A DNA stretch of 64,000 bases, taken from positions 25,528,041-25,592,040 of the forward strand of contig CM055094.1 in the NCBI GenBank assembly GCA_029204225.1, read 5' to 3'. A model generated the notes under the pieces. The model worked only from the letters and a program-made list of their open reading frames with translations. It did no database searches and was not told where the DNA came from. Numbering within the stretch: the stretch's first letter is position 1; the number at the start of each line of letters is the position of its first letter. Made by a program: the position numbers and the translations under genes. The stretch is from Diphasiastrum complanatum (taxonomy: Eukaryota; Streptophyta; Lycopodiopsida; Lycopodiales; Lycopodiaceae). Shown here piece by piece: positions 23,773-33,547 of this stretch.

Positions 23773-24959
23773 AATAGTCTTGCGTGCTTGATCAGTGGAT
23801 ACAGCTTGTCACGGGCTCCGCAACGAAGTGAGAAAGTCCTTCACGGGAGGTGAAAGCTTGGAGAGATAAAAACGGTTGGAAGAAATCCTTCTTTGGTGTA
23901 TTTTGTAGGTTTGGAGCTCAGAATCATCAGTGGGGAACGAAGACACAGTCCCAGAGGCATCAAAAAGGCCAGGGCAGCATCAGATAGATTGAAAATCTGT
24001 TGAGTGGGGGAGATTCTTACAATACTTCCTAGTTGTTGTGGAAAGTGCTATTTGTGTGAGAGGTTTGCCAAGAAATCTCTCATTTGTTTGTTTGGAGTAC
24101 CACAAATCACACTAGATAGTGTCTAGTATTGTCATTCAGAGTTACGAAGCTTCATACTTTTCACATTACTGATCTTCATCTTTTGGACGATCACACATTT
24201 TGTTCGTACCAATATCGGATCGATGCGCCAGAGGTAAAGAAAACCAAGAGCAATCGTACCTCCGCGCATCATACCGATATCACATATCAGTACCAATATT
24301 GGAGCGACGCGCCAGAGGTAAAGAAAATCCAAAGCAGTCGTCTATCTGCGCGTAATACCGATATCACATATCTATACCAATATCGGATCCACGCGCATGA
24401 GCTAAAGAGAATCCTAAGTAGTCGTGCACCCACGCGTCGTACCGATATCAGGTTGTCCAACCAAAAAATTTACAGTTGAGCCAGACTCATCTATGAGTCA
24501 AGCAAATTGGAAGGTGCCAGCAACTATGCAGTTTGGAAATTCAAACTGAAGAACATTTTGATGGAAAAGGAATTGATGGAAACAGAAATGGAAGCTATAA
24601 CGAAAAATAGGACGTGGAACTTGGTTGAGCTACCTGATGGTAAGACGCCTATCACTTGCAAATGGATATACAAGATCAAATATGGAGCTGATGGCCAACT
24701 CAACAAGTACAAAGCACGGTTGGTTGCGAGAGGATTTGATCAGCAGGAAGGTATTGATTTTGAGGAAGCCTTTGCACCCATAGCTAAGATGGTAACTATA
24801 TGTTCTATCATTGCTAATTCTGTTTTCTATGGTTGGAAGATTCAGCAAATGGATGTTAAATCTGCTTTTCTTAATGGAGTGTTGTATGAAGAAGTGTACT
24901 TAGTACAACGGATTTGTTGAGCCAGGGAGAGAGCATCTCGTTTGTAAGCTCAACAAAGT
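23773..24959 (+). pseudogene. Truncated copia internal region: leader, repeats, gag start fused to RT
   Basis: A leader of about 350 bases is followed by three 84-bp repeats. Then KLEGASNYAVWKFKLKNILM (24507 onward) matches the usual copia gag start (F.G.NY..W...M...L). After MEKELMETEMEAITKN it passes without a break into RTWNLVELPDGKTPITCKWI...KYKARLVARGFDQ and FEEAFAPIAKMVTI...QQMDVKSAFLNGVLYEEVYL, the copia reverse-transcriptase N-terminal half. Everything between (most of gag, protease, integrase) is deleted in frame. A one-base shift near 24900 precedes GFVEPGREHLVCKLNK, where the copy stops against Helitron sequence. The catalytic YVDD half and RNase H are missing. Confidence 0.8.
24206..24451 (+). 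repeat. Three 84-bp tandem repeats, in frame
   Basis: The copies begin at 24206, 24290 and 24374. Each contains TACCAATAT.GGA.C.ACGCGCCAGAGGTAAAGA and ends with ATACCGATATCACATAT. The period is exactly 28 codons and the frame 24129-24479 is open throughout, giving three related 28-residue units with the core YQYRIDAPEVKK. The third copy is the most diverged. Confidence 0.85.
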
Positions 24960-26480
24960 ACCTAACGCAGATTGCTTAGAAATGTTGCATGTCGAGCTCT
25001 CATTTAATTCCGTCAAAAAAGTTTTAAACCGAGAGTGTGCGGTCCTACCACCTTTCATCAATAGTGCATCAATCCCATGCAATGCAACTGCCAATCCTAT
25101 CCACCCTTGTGCACACACATACGCGACAACATGACACTATACAGGTGTGTCTTGCCTGTACCACCCGGACCATCTACGAAAAACACTCCACCCACTCTCC
25201 AAACAACATGCTCATGTACTACGCGGTCGAAAATCCTTTGCTGATCCACGTTCAATCTCTCGATGTCAACTTCAACCTCTAAAGAATTCTCGTCGAGAAA
25301 CATCCCCTCGCGAAATAATGGAGATGAACCAAAATCGACATCGAGGAACCTAAACCCAAAATTCAACAAGGACTTTCCAGCTACCTACATGTGCAACTCC
25401 ACATCAAGAACAACTCTGTCTACCAAAATCTGACTCACAAAAATGGTCTCGCACGTTATTGGCTGTCCCAACTCATGTGCATAATCCTCAACTAAATGCA
25501 GCTCTATGCTCCTCCAGAGCTCCAATGGGTCAGAAGGGGTACATGTCAAAAGAAGCACAACGAACATGAGACAAAGCTACGATGGAGTGCCCCATGACAC
25601 TGCCTCGCGCAAGCAGTTACTCCACTCATTTGCGTCATTTATCAAAAGTCTGTGTCTGCAAGCATCTCTGAACGACTAAAACAACTCACCATCAGTCGTG
25701 TGCAAGTCTTCAAAGCTGGTTGCACCTTTGACATGAGCCAAAGAAACTCGGATATAGAACCTCTCCCCTTTGCAAGGGTGTACAAAATACATGCAACCAA
25801 TGGCAAGGGTCATTTGCATGTTGGTTCAACGGATCCACCTACGTGTTCTCCTATTGAAGCAATACTGCCTCGGCAAGTCCTACTACAACAACTCTCGAGC
25901 CTCCGAATCACCACTTTTGTTCAGCTCAAAGAATGTTGTCAAAGTGGTACCTGAAAGCCCATCTACGACCTCCTCTAGACCCACTCCCTCGCTGAAGTAC
26001 ACCAATTTCTGTCCAGGGAGATGAACTACTAGTCGGGTCACCACGGGCTTATGAGCACCCATAGAAAGACCCAACAATTGCCAACATGACTCACTGGCTG
26101 AGAAGTATCAAGCATTAAGAAATTGTTCTATCTCATCCACCCGTCCTAATGTCTGACCACTGCCCTCTACAGCAATATACCCCTTCACCACTAATGTTTC
26201 ATCAATGAAATTCCTTCGGTAGTTCTAAAAGCATTTTCCATCCTTCATGCACTGGGCATTTGGAAAAGATGTTCTGCATGGACCGTGCATCATAGATATC
26301 GTTACTATCTCATACAACTCTGGATGTTCCTCCTTCACAGAAATCTCTGCACACACAATATGATCGTAATCACCAACGGTGTTTGGTTTGTTCCGCTCCT
26401 CCAATATAATCAATAGGTAGGCGTGAGGCAATCTTTTCTTTTGGAATTCCACGACATGCAGCCTCCCTATAATGAGCCCA

Positions 26481-27420
26481 AAAATGTGCAAAAAGTACAA
26501 AAAGGACCAAGAGAGGATCCTAATCTGATCCTCAAGAGGGATTGGTTGTCAGATTACTTGATCTATCAATCTACTTGAGATTAAGATCAATCTAGATCAA
26601 TTCTAGACACAAAATTCTAACAAGAAAAATCATTAATTGAAGGTAGGTGTACTTTCTGGTTTCCCACGTGTGAAACCCTGTCTGAGTATGGACTCCAACC
26701 TAAAAATCAAGTACACATTGATAGTGCCTCAAAACAATCAAAACAAATGTAGACAAATGGAGAGAACCTCTCAAAATTGCTTCCAAAACCAAGATTGGTG
26801 TCTCACCATGATTATGGCCAGATGTGGCTCTATATATACAATAAGTGGGATCTCGTGGTACTGATCATCCCTCTGATCCCACATGTGTGAAGGTGCTTTG
26901 TCATATGATGATTCATCATGGAAAATTGACACTTGGACAAAACCTTCTATTTTGAGCACTTTTGGTCCATTTTCCTTCTATATGGAGATCTACTTGGAAA
27001 TCTTCTAGAAGTCAAAATTTGCCTACTTCAGCTTATTCCACACGTGTGAGCTGTCCTCTACACATGGGATACGACACCTAACCAAAATATTTGGCTTATG
27101 CAATCAATAGATTGATGCCATGTGTCATACATCTAGAAAACTAGCTTTTGGCCATTTTAGCCACTAGAACTTGAATTAAATCATATGTACAACATATATG
27201 ATTATGGTACATGACCAGTACACTAGTTTCACACGTGGAAACATGCTCCACTCATGTGTGTTTATCTATATACAAGATTTTTGGCCTCTACCAAGCTTAT
27301 TTCCTCCTAAAAAATCTATCTTGGTAACTCTTGATGATCTTGAGCTTGACTCCATGGGTTGAATTGGTCTTTGCTGGTTCAAAAGGTGTGAAGATCAACC
27401 AATGAGCTTGATGTTGACTA
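26481..27420 (-). mobile_element. Probable degraded LTR (minus strand)
   Basis: The segment lacks ORFs and contains TATATATA-type sequence near 26830 and several CACACGTGTG-like palindromes (CACGTGTGA at about 26664, ACACGTGTGAG at about 27041, TTTCACACGTGG at about 27230). The same CACACGTGTGG motif occurs near the end of the LTR at 28670. Boundaries are not clear, so this call is tentative. Confidence 0.3.
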
Positions 27421-27424
27421 GAAA

Positions 27425-28503
27425 TCACCATATCCATGATAGTGCTTCTTTGATGTTGACATCTTTGATGAGCTTGAGAGCTTTGCACCATCCTAGCATC
27501 TCCAAAATTGATTCCTTCCAATTTTCATGTAGATGCTTGACCTTGAGGCTTGCTCCACATGAGATATGCTCCTCTTTCCCTTGAAATGTGAGCCACATGG
27601 GTTCAACCATGTTTCTTGAGTTTCTTTTTGGAATCACAACTTGAGAAGGTCTCTCCTTCTCAATCCTTGGCACACTTGAACCTTGAGATGACTCCTTAAG
27701 ATCCTCTTCATGATTCTCCTTCTTGATGAAAATCCGAGACCTCCATGTCTCATAATGATCACAACAAGTATGACCACTCAATATGCACTTCCTATGATTA
27801 TCAAGATTACTTATGCTAGAAACATAAGTCCAAAATCACCACAACTTGGCATGATTTTTCCAATATTGAAATCAAAAGGTATTTCCATCTCAATAAGGCT
27901 AACTACTTGCTTATGGATATAAGTGTCCACTTTGGATGCTTCACTTATTCTCATAAGAAGTTTACAGCTTGCCTTTAAGATTGAAAACTTACAATTTTCA
28001 TCTTTATGAATGAACACATCATTCATGATCTTATTGAAACCAAAAGATCCTACATTATGAAGATATTTCCATTTCCTTGACTTCATAACTAATGTAAGCT
28101 TACAAGGAAAACATATTTTGCTATCTTTTAAGGCATCACACTCAACTAGTATTGCCTTAATCCACCTTTGAGATGCAAAAATCTCTTCAACGCAAAATGG
28201 TTTTTCATAAGTTGACATGAGAGCATAAATGAAACTATTTTCATTTTGTGATTGCTCCTTATTCTTGATTGATTTCTCTTGGATAATAACAATAAGTTTG
28301 AACTTGTCCAAAGTTCCAAGCAAAATACTTTCCAAGGACATAAAATAAATCCAAGTTACTTTCATGAAAGTGACATCTATCTTTGCATCTTGAACCAAAC
28401 AATGCACTTCCAAATGAAAAATTTCAAAAGATTTGACATGTGTTGTGATGGACTCTTGAAGACAAATCTTGCAGGTCCTTGTGAGACTCCAAGCCTCATT
28501 CAC
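27425..28503 (-). pseudogene. Strongly diverged copia reverse-transcriptase remnant
   Basis: A 230-codon frame (28503-27811) contains YEKPFCVEEIFASQRWIKAI followed by ECDALKDSKICFPCKL. That has the spacing of the copia RT start (P.~..EAL.S..W..AM.EE.DAL..N.TW.LV.L). Residues after it no longer show CKWVYK or KARLVA. A second frame 27781-27425 is lysine/serine-rich and unrecognised. The assignment rests on one short block. Confidence 0.35.
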
Positions 28504-28669
28504 CTTTGCACAAAGGAAAAACCTTCCCTTGGACTTGTCCTTCTTGTATTTTCATCTCAAACTTGAAGCTCCATCCTTCTCCTCGGCGCCCTTGCTTTGG
28601 TTCTTCTTGGATGGATTGGTCTTCTTTTTGTAGCATCTTGAGAAAAAATATCCTTCCTTGCCACAAAGG
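28504..28669. other. Junction sequence beside the 3' LTR
   Basis: There is no primer-binding site next to the LTR end at 28670 on this side, consistent with the LTR at 28670-29281 being the outer (3') LTR of the element to its right. Confidence 0.4.
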
Positions 28670-29281
28670 TGTTGAATTCACACGTGTGGGATGCCCTACA
28701 CATGTACTTTTGATCTCCTAAGCCCAATAATACCATAAAGATCAAACTAGCATTGATTGACAATAGGAAAGCTGATCATACAAGAAATATTATTGTGTGA
28801 CAAGCAAGATCTATCAACAAAAAATGAAACTAAGTACAATAAATGTCTCAACTCGGCTAGAGAGAGAATATGAATGTACAAACTCAAGTAGAGAGAGAGG
28901 GCACAAAGAGCTTAGTCTCCAAATTTGCATTACACACAAATTTCATCATCTTTTCAATGAGAGTACATCACATATATATAGATCCATGGACTCTCCTCCT
29001 ACTTTGAGTTGAATTGGAGTTATGAATCCACCTCTCAAGCTATCTAGACTTATTCAAGCCACTTCAATATGTCTAATTGTGCCATCTAGTATTTTCATGC
29101 ATTAAATGTGGCATGCAAAGTACAAATGGCAATTCCTATGGTAGCTCGAGTTTCTACTTCTACTACCTTGAATATTTTATTCTAAGGTGGGCCTTTACTA
29201 AGCCAAAAGAGCTCAATTCATCTTTGGCATTTTTAGGACCCCTACTTACAACATTAGATAGATTTTTCCAATATTTCAACA
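28670..29281 (-). mobile_element. Copia 3' LTR (612 bp)
   Basis: On the minus strand it starts TGTTGAAATATTGG at 29281 and ends GTGTGAATTCAACA at 28670, with inverted TGTTGAA/TTCAACA ends. A polypurine-like TTTTTTAGGAG (29282-29292) lies just upstream and the pol stop at 29297. A second copy of the same LTR, about 95 percent alike by eye, is at 40030-40636. Confidence 0.85.
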
Positions 29282-29296
29282 CTCCTAAAAAAGTAT

Positions 29297-32200
29297 CTAA
29301 TGTGGATCAAGCATCGATCTTGAGATAAGACCAAGATTAGATCTATGCTTTGAGAAGGCCCTTTTGCAAAGTGGCTTTGTGAGAAGATCAGCAAAACATG
29401 AAGATGTGTTGACATGTTCCAAGTTGATTTCACCTCCAATGAGCTTTTCCCTTACAAAATGGTGTGCCACTTCTATATGCTTGCTTCTTGCATGAAAAAT
29501 TGGATTGTTTGCAAGAACTTGGGCTGATATGTTGTCACATTTGATCAAGGGAGGATCATCCTCGTTGATGCACTTTAGCTCCATGATTAACCTCTTGATC
29601 CAAGGCACCTCTTTAGTTGTTGTAGTGAGTGCTTTGTACTCGGCCTCACAAGAAGATAGGGATATGGTATCTTGCTTCTTTGAAAGCCAAGACACAAGAT
29701 TGCCTCCAAGAAAGATAGTATATGCATTAATGGACTTTCGATCCATTTTATCACTTGCGAAATCGGAATCCGAATAGACAACAATGGTTAGATCTTCATT
29801 CTTGTACAATAAACCATAATCTTGAGTAGAAGATACATATCTTAGAACTCTCTTGGCCATCTTCCAATGTTGGATCTTAGGATCTTGCATAAATTGGCTC
29901 AATTTGTGCACACAATAGCTCAAATCGGGTCTAGTGATAGTAAGCCAGATTAAGGAGCCTATAAGACGCCTATAAAGTGTGATGTCCTTGAAGGATCTTT
30001 CATCACCTTTAATAGGGTCTTTTACATGTTGATCCATGGGAGTATCTATGCCTTTACAATTTTGCATATTGAATTTTCTCAACATAGAAAAGACATATCT
30101 AGATTGACAAATAAAAGCATACTCTTCATGAACATCAATCTCAAGGCCTAAAATGTAATGGATCTCTCCTAGATCTTGCATTTTAAATTCTCCTCCTAAT
30201 GCATCCTTAGTTTCTTGAACTAGCATCAAACAACTTCCACTAAGAATAATGTCATCTACATAGATTAGAAGAATGACAATATTACTACCATCAAACTTTA
30301 AGTACATAGAAGGATCATAGTCACTAAGCACAAATCCTAATGAAAGTAGAAAGTTGTTGAGTCTTGAATACCATGATCTAGGTGCTTGCTTCAAGCCATA
30401 AAGACTTCTAAATAGCAAACACACCTTAGATTTATCCTTGATGAATCCTTGAGGTTGTTCCATGTATATCTCCTCCTCAAGATAGCCATTCAAAAAAGCG
30501 TTGGAGACATCAAGTTGATACAATTTCCACTTAAAAAATAAGGCAAGAGAGATTATGATTCTTATTGTCACCATCTTTGCTACAGGAGCAAAGGTTTCTT
30601 CATAGTCAAGGCCATATATTTGTGCAAAGCCTTTAGCACATAATCTTGCCTTGTATTTGTTGATGGAGCCATCATGATTGTACTTGATCTTGAACACCCA
30701 CTTGCATCCAATGATGTGCATGTTAGGTGGTGGATCCACTAGCTCCCATGTGTGGTTGGTGATCAAGGCATCATATTCAATCTTCACGGCCTCATACCAC
30801 TCCTTGGTATTGAGGGCTTCTTGGACATCTTTGGGCTCCTCATGAGAAACAAAATAAGCATAAGTGGAATCAAGATCCACTTGTTCTCCTTTGTCATCAT
30901 AAGTGAGCCTCTTAGGCTCGGATCTCTCCCTCATTGATCTTCTAGGAGTGAAAATTCGAGGACTTTCATCTTCAAATCTTGACCCCTCCATATGTTGATT
31001 GTCTTCAATAACAAAAGCTGATAGATTTTGAGGTTGCTTGATCTCGACCCCTCCAAGATTGGACTTTTCTTCTTTGTGAAAAACTACATCTCTACTTTCA
31101 ATTACTTTAGAAGTAGATAGCATGTAGATTCGATAGGCTTTCTTGTTGGATGAATATCCAACCATTACTCCTTTGCTTGCACAAGGATCATCCTTCTTTC
31201 TCATTTCCAAGGGAATATGGACAAAGCATATGCATCCAAATACTCTAAGGTGATCAACCTTAGGTTCCTTCAAATAAAGTGCTTCATATGGTGACTTTCC
31301 TTCAAGTGCAACATGAGGGAGTCGATTGCAAAGATAGTTTGAACAATTGATGGCCTCACCCCAAAAGTCTTTTGGCAAATGGTTTTGGCACATTCACACA
31401 AGGTTCTATTCTTTCTTTCAGCCACCCCATTTTGAGATGGTGTATATGCACAAGAAAACTCCCTTTTAACAATAATCATAAAATTTATTGGAAGTGTACT
31501 CACCACCTCCATCACTTCTAAGAATCTTGATTTTGTATGAAAATTGCTTTTCAACTAGAGCTTTGAACTTTAGGAAATAGTCAAACACCATAGACTTTGA
31601 AGCTAGAAGATATAACCAAGTAAATCTTGTGAAATCATCAATGAAAGCTACAAAGCAAGTAGCACCACCCTTGTTCTTTGAAGATGAAAAGTGCACATCC
31701 GAGTGTATGAGCTCCAATGGATGTGTAGTCTTGATAGATGACTTTGAAAAAGGCTTCTTATGAGACTTAGATATGGCACAAGCCTCACATGGCTTGAAAT
31801 TCTTGGAGATAAGATTAGGCAAGCCAATAGCTTTGGCTTTCTTGACCATGGACACCATAGAACTATAGTTAGGATGCCCCAACCTTCTATGCCATAGTTC
31901 CTCCAAAGAAATATGAGAAGCAAAAGCACCATCAAAAGAGTTAGCATACTCTTTGGGATCAAGCTTGTAGATTCCACCATATCTAGACCCAAATGCAAGG
32001 ATATCATCATGCTTCTTGATTGTACATGTATCAACATTGAAATTCACATCTAGTCCACTATCAAACAATTGCCCAACACTAATAAGATTGTTAACTAAGG
32101 AACAAAAAATACTTTAGACAGAGAAAGAACTTTTGATGATGAAAGCTTTAAGGGAATGGTCCCTATGCCTTCAATAGCACACTCATGATCATTTGTTGTG

Positions 32201-32396
32201 TAGATGGACTTCTTGGCTCCTTCATAAGGTGTCATGGATGAAAAAGAATGCTTGGAGCTACACATATGTGAGAAAGCTCCACTGTCGATGTACCATGAAC
32301 CATCCTTCTTGAAAGGTGATGAAGAAAAGCTCGAGACCATAAGAGATCCCTCTCCATCACTTGCATGAGCATCTTCCTTCTCTTCATTGAAAATGT
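29297..32396 (-). pseudogene. Ty1/copia polyprotein: protease, integrase, reverse transcriptase, RNase H
   Basis: The protease motif WYIDSGAFSHMCSSKHSF lies near 32280. The integrase zinc domain ([15 protein letters not shown]...[11 protein letters not shown]) and core ([13 protein letters not shown]...[19 protein letters not shown]) are in frame 32068-31466. A frameshift near 31480-31520 separates this from SQNGVAERKNRTL, and then a 698-codon frame (31393-29297) continues. In it, FGCICFVHIP is at 52-61 and the RT spans about 212-460, with GCKWVFKIKY at 229-238, QLDVSNAFLNG at 293-303, LYGLKQAPRSWY at 331-342 and the catalytic YVDD at 378-381. RNase H follows with VVYSDSDFASD at 538-548 and SSCEAEYKAL at 580-589. 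The RT/RNase H part looks intact and recent. Gag is missing: homology stops at about 32396, where plus-strand gypsy sequence begins. Confidence 0.9.
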
Positions 32397-32399
32397 TGG

Positions 32400-33151
32400 C
32401 TTGCTTGAATTGACTCTATCGGTCCTATCCATCCAACTGCAAGCAGTACACAAGTCCGATACATCATCGTGGCTACAGATTATCTCACCAATTGGATAGA
32501 AGCCAAGGTAGTGCGAATAGTTGATGCTCGAACGACTGTCAAGTTCCTCTATGAAAACATCATTGTGCGCTTCGGATGCCCGGTGAAGATAGTCAGTGAT
32601 TGCGAGAGCCATTTTGTTAATGAGACCATCAAGGTCCTATTGGAGGAATTCTTCATGATCCACCGATTCAGCACATCTTATTATCCTTGTGGTAATTGAT
32701 AGGCAGAATCATCCAACAAGATCCGTGTAGCGTTATCACGAAAATAGTTGAAGCTAGCAGATCTAATTGGGAGCACAAGTTACATGATGCATTGCAAGTT
32801 GCCACAACACAACGCCTTGATGAGTCCAAATCTCTATAATTGCACCACGAAGCATTACACAAACTTTGCGAAACACGCTTATTAGTTATGCATGCATTGA
32901 CGGTTGAGAAGGCACGATGCAAGGCATGGCATGATCGCCGACTACACAAGAAGGATCTTTAATCTGAAAATTTTGTCATCATGTATAAAACCAAGGCGAT
33001 CAAAGAAAAATTGAAGTTTATAGACGAAGGCCCATACGGTGTCAAGGAGATCCTAAGCCATGGAGCCTTGAACCTCGAGCAATTGGATGGGACGCCATTT
33101 GATACACCCATCAACGGTAGCCGACTTCACAAGTACTGGCCACCACATTAA
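32400..33151 (+). pseudogene. Ty3/gypsy integrase, C-terminal half
   Basis: Reads IDSIGPIHPTASSTQVRYII...ATDYLTNWIEAK, then VKFLYENIIVRFGCPVKIVSD, SHFVNETIKVLLEEF and STSYYPCGN: the gypsy integrase core from its first to its third catalytic region, with the normal QG.HF reduced to CESHF. A stop follows PCGN; downstream frames give KARCKAWHDRR, YGVKEILSHGALNLEQLDG and GSRLHKYWPPH-stop (33150), the usual C-terminal tail of plant gypsy integrase. Protease, RT and RNase H are absent because the copy begins at the junction with the copia element. Confidence 0.8.
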
Positions 33152-33547
33152 GACAGATCCAGCTGGATGATGACAACAGCGCATACAAGGATCAGATCAT
33201 CCAAACTGGAGTCATCACAACCAGATCTAACAAAATAAAGCTAGATCTAAGGAATGTGAAGAAGGTCCCTACAAAATTTTGGTTGGAACTGAACTGTGAA
33301 AAGTATACTTCTCCTAATACGCACTCTATTTCCCTCTATATAAGGAGAGAATCTGAGTCATTTGGCACTTTATTCATCGAAGCTCTGCCGAAATTTTCAT
33401 CAAAATTTCAACGTTCTCTGTTTACTTCACACACATGACCATCAACACTCACCACCCACTGTTATACACTCATTACCACCGTTTCCAGCCTTGTTCTCAC
33501 AGATTTCACCTTTTCTAGTTTCTTAAGTCTTTTCTACTACAATTAAC
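33152..33547 (+). promoter_or_regulatory. Spacer with TATA box between integrase and downstream ORF
   Basis: TATATAAG at 33337-33344 is followed about 30-40 bases later by a C/A-rich stretch and then the start region of the downstream ORF (ATG at 33548). This is the position where a separate promoter for an extra ORF would be expected. It is a sequence match only. Confidence 0.35.

Larger units (their letters stand above)
22515..26480 (-). pseudogene. Helitron RepHel (rolling-circle Rep plus PIF1-type helicase) pseudogene, interrupted
   Basis: Reading the minus strand from 26480: LHVVEFQKKRLPHAYLLIIL is the Rep segment whose HUH motif (PHAH.L) has become PHAY. KHPELYEIVT-like sequence and MHGPC...QCMKDGKC follow. 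Then come VHLPGQKLVYF and TTLTTFFELN (26077-25883), PSDPLELW (25567-25385), and the helicase Walker A block FFVDGPGGTGKT (25369-25097). GGRTAHSRFK...TCNISKQSAL ends at about 24960. After the insertion, GGVPVVFGGDSR.ILPMVPRGS and FADYLLSVGDGREPT (23490-23053) resume. GLCNGTRFI and IPRIPIEP (22952-22749), TINKAQEQT and GQLYVALSRVRNAT (22724-22515) complete the helicase. About 50-60 residues normally between SKQSA and the GG...VVFGGD block, including the DEXX box, are absent. Frameshifts and an R-stop-ILP stop confirm decay. The N-terminal zinc finger is missing beyond 26480. Confidence 0.85.

Noticed and set aside
27811-28503. 230-codon minus-strand frame as a novel gene
   Set aside because: A short stretch has the spacing of the copia RT start, and the position next to LTR-like DNA favours a decayed retroelement. 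Kept only as a low-confidence relic.
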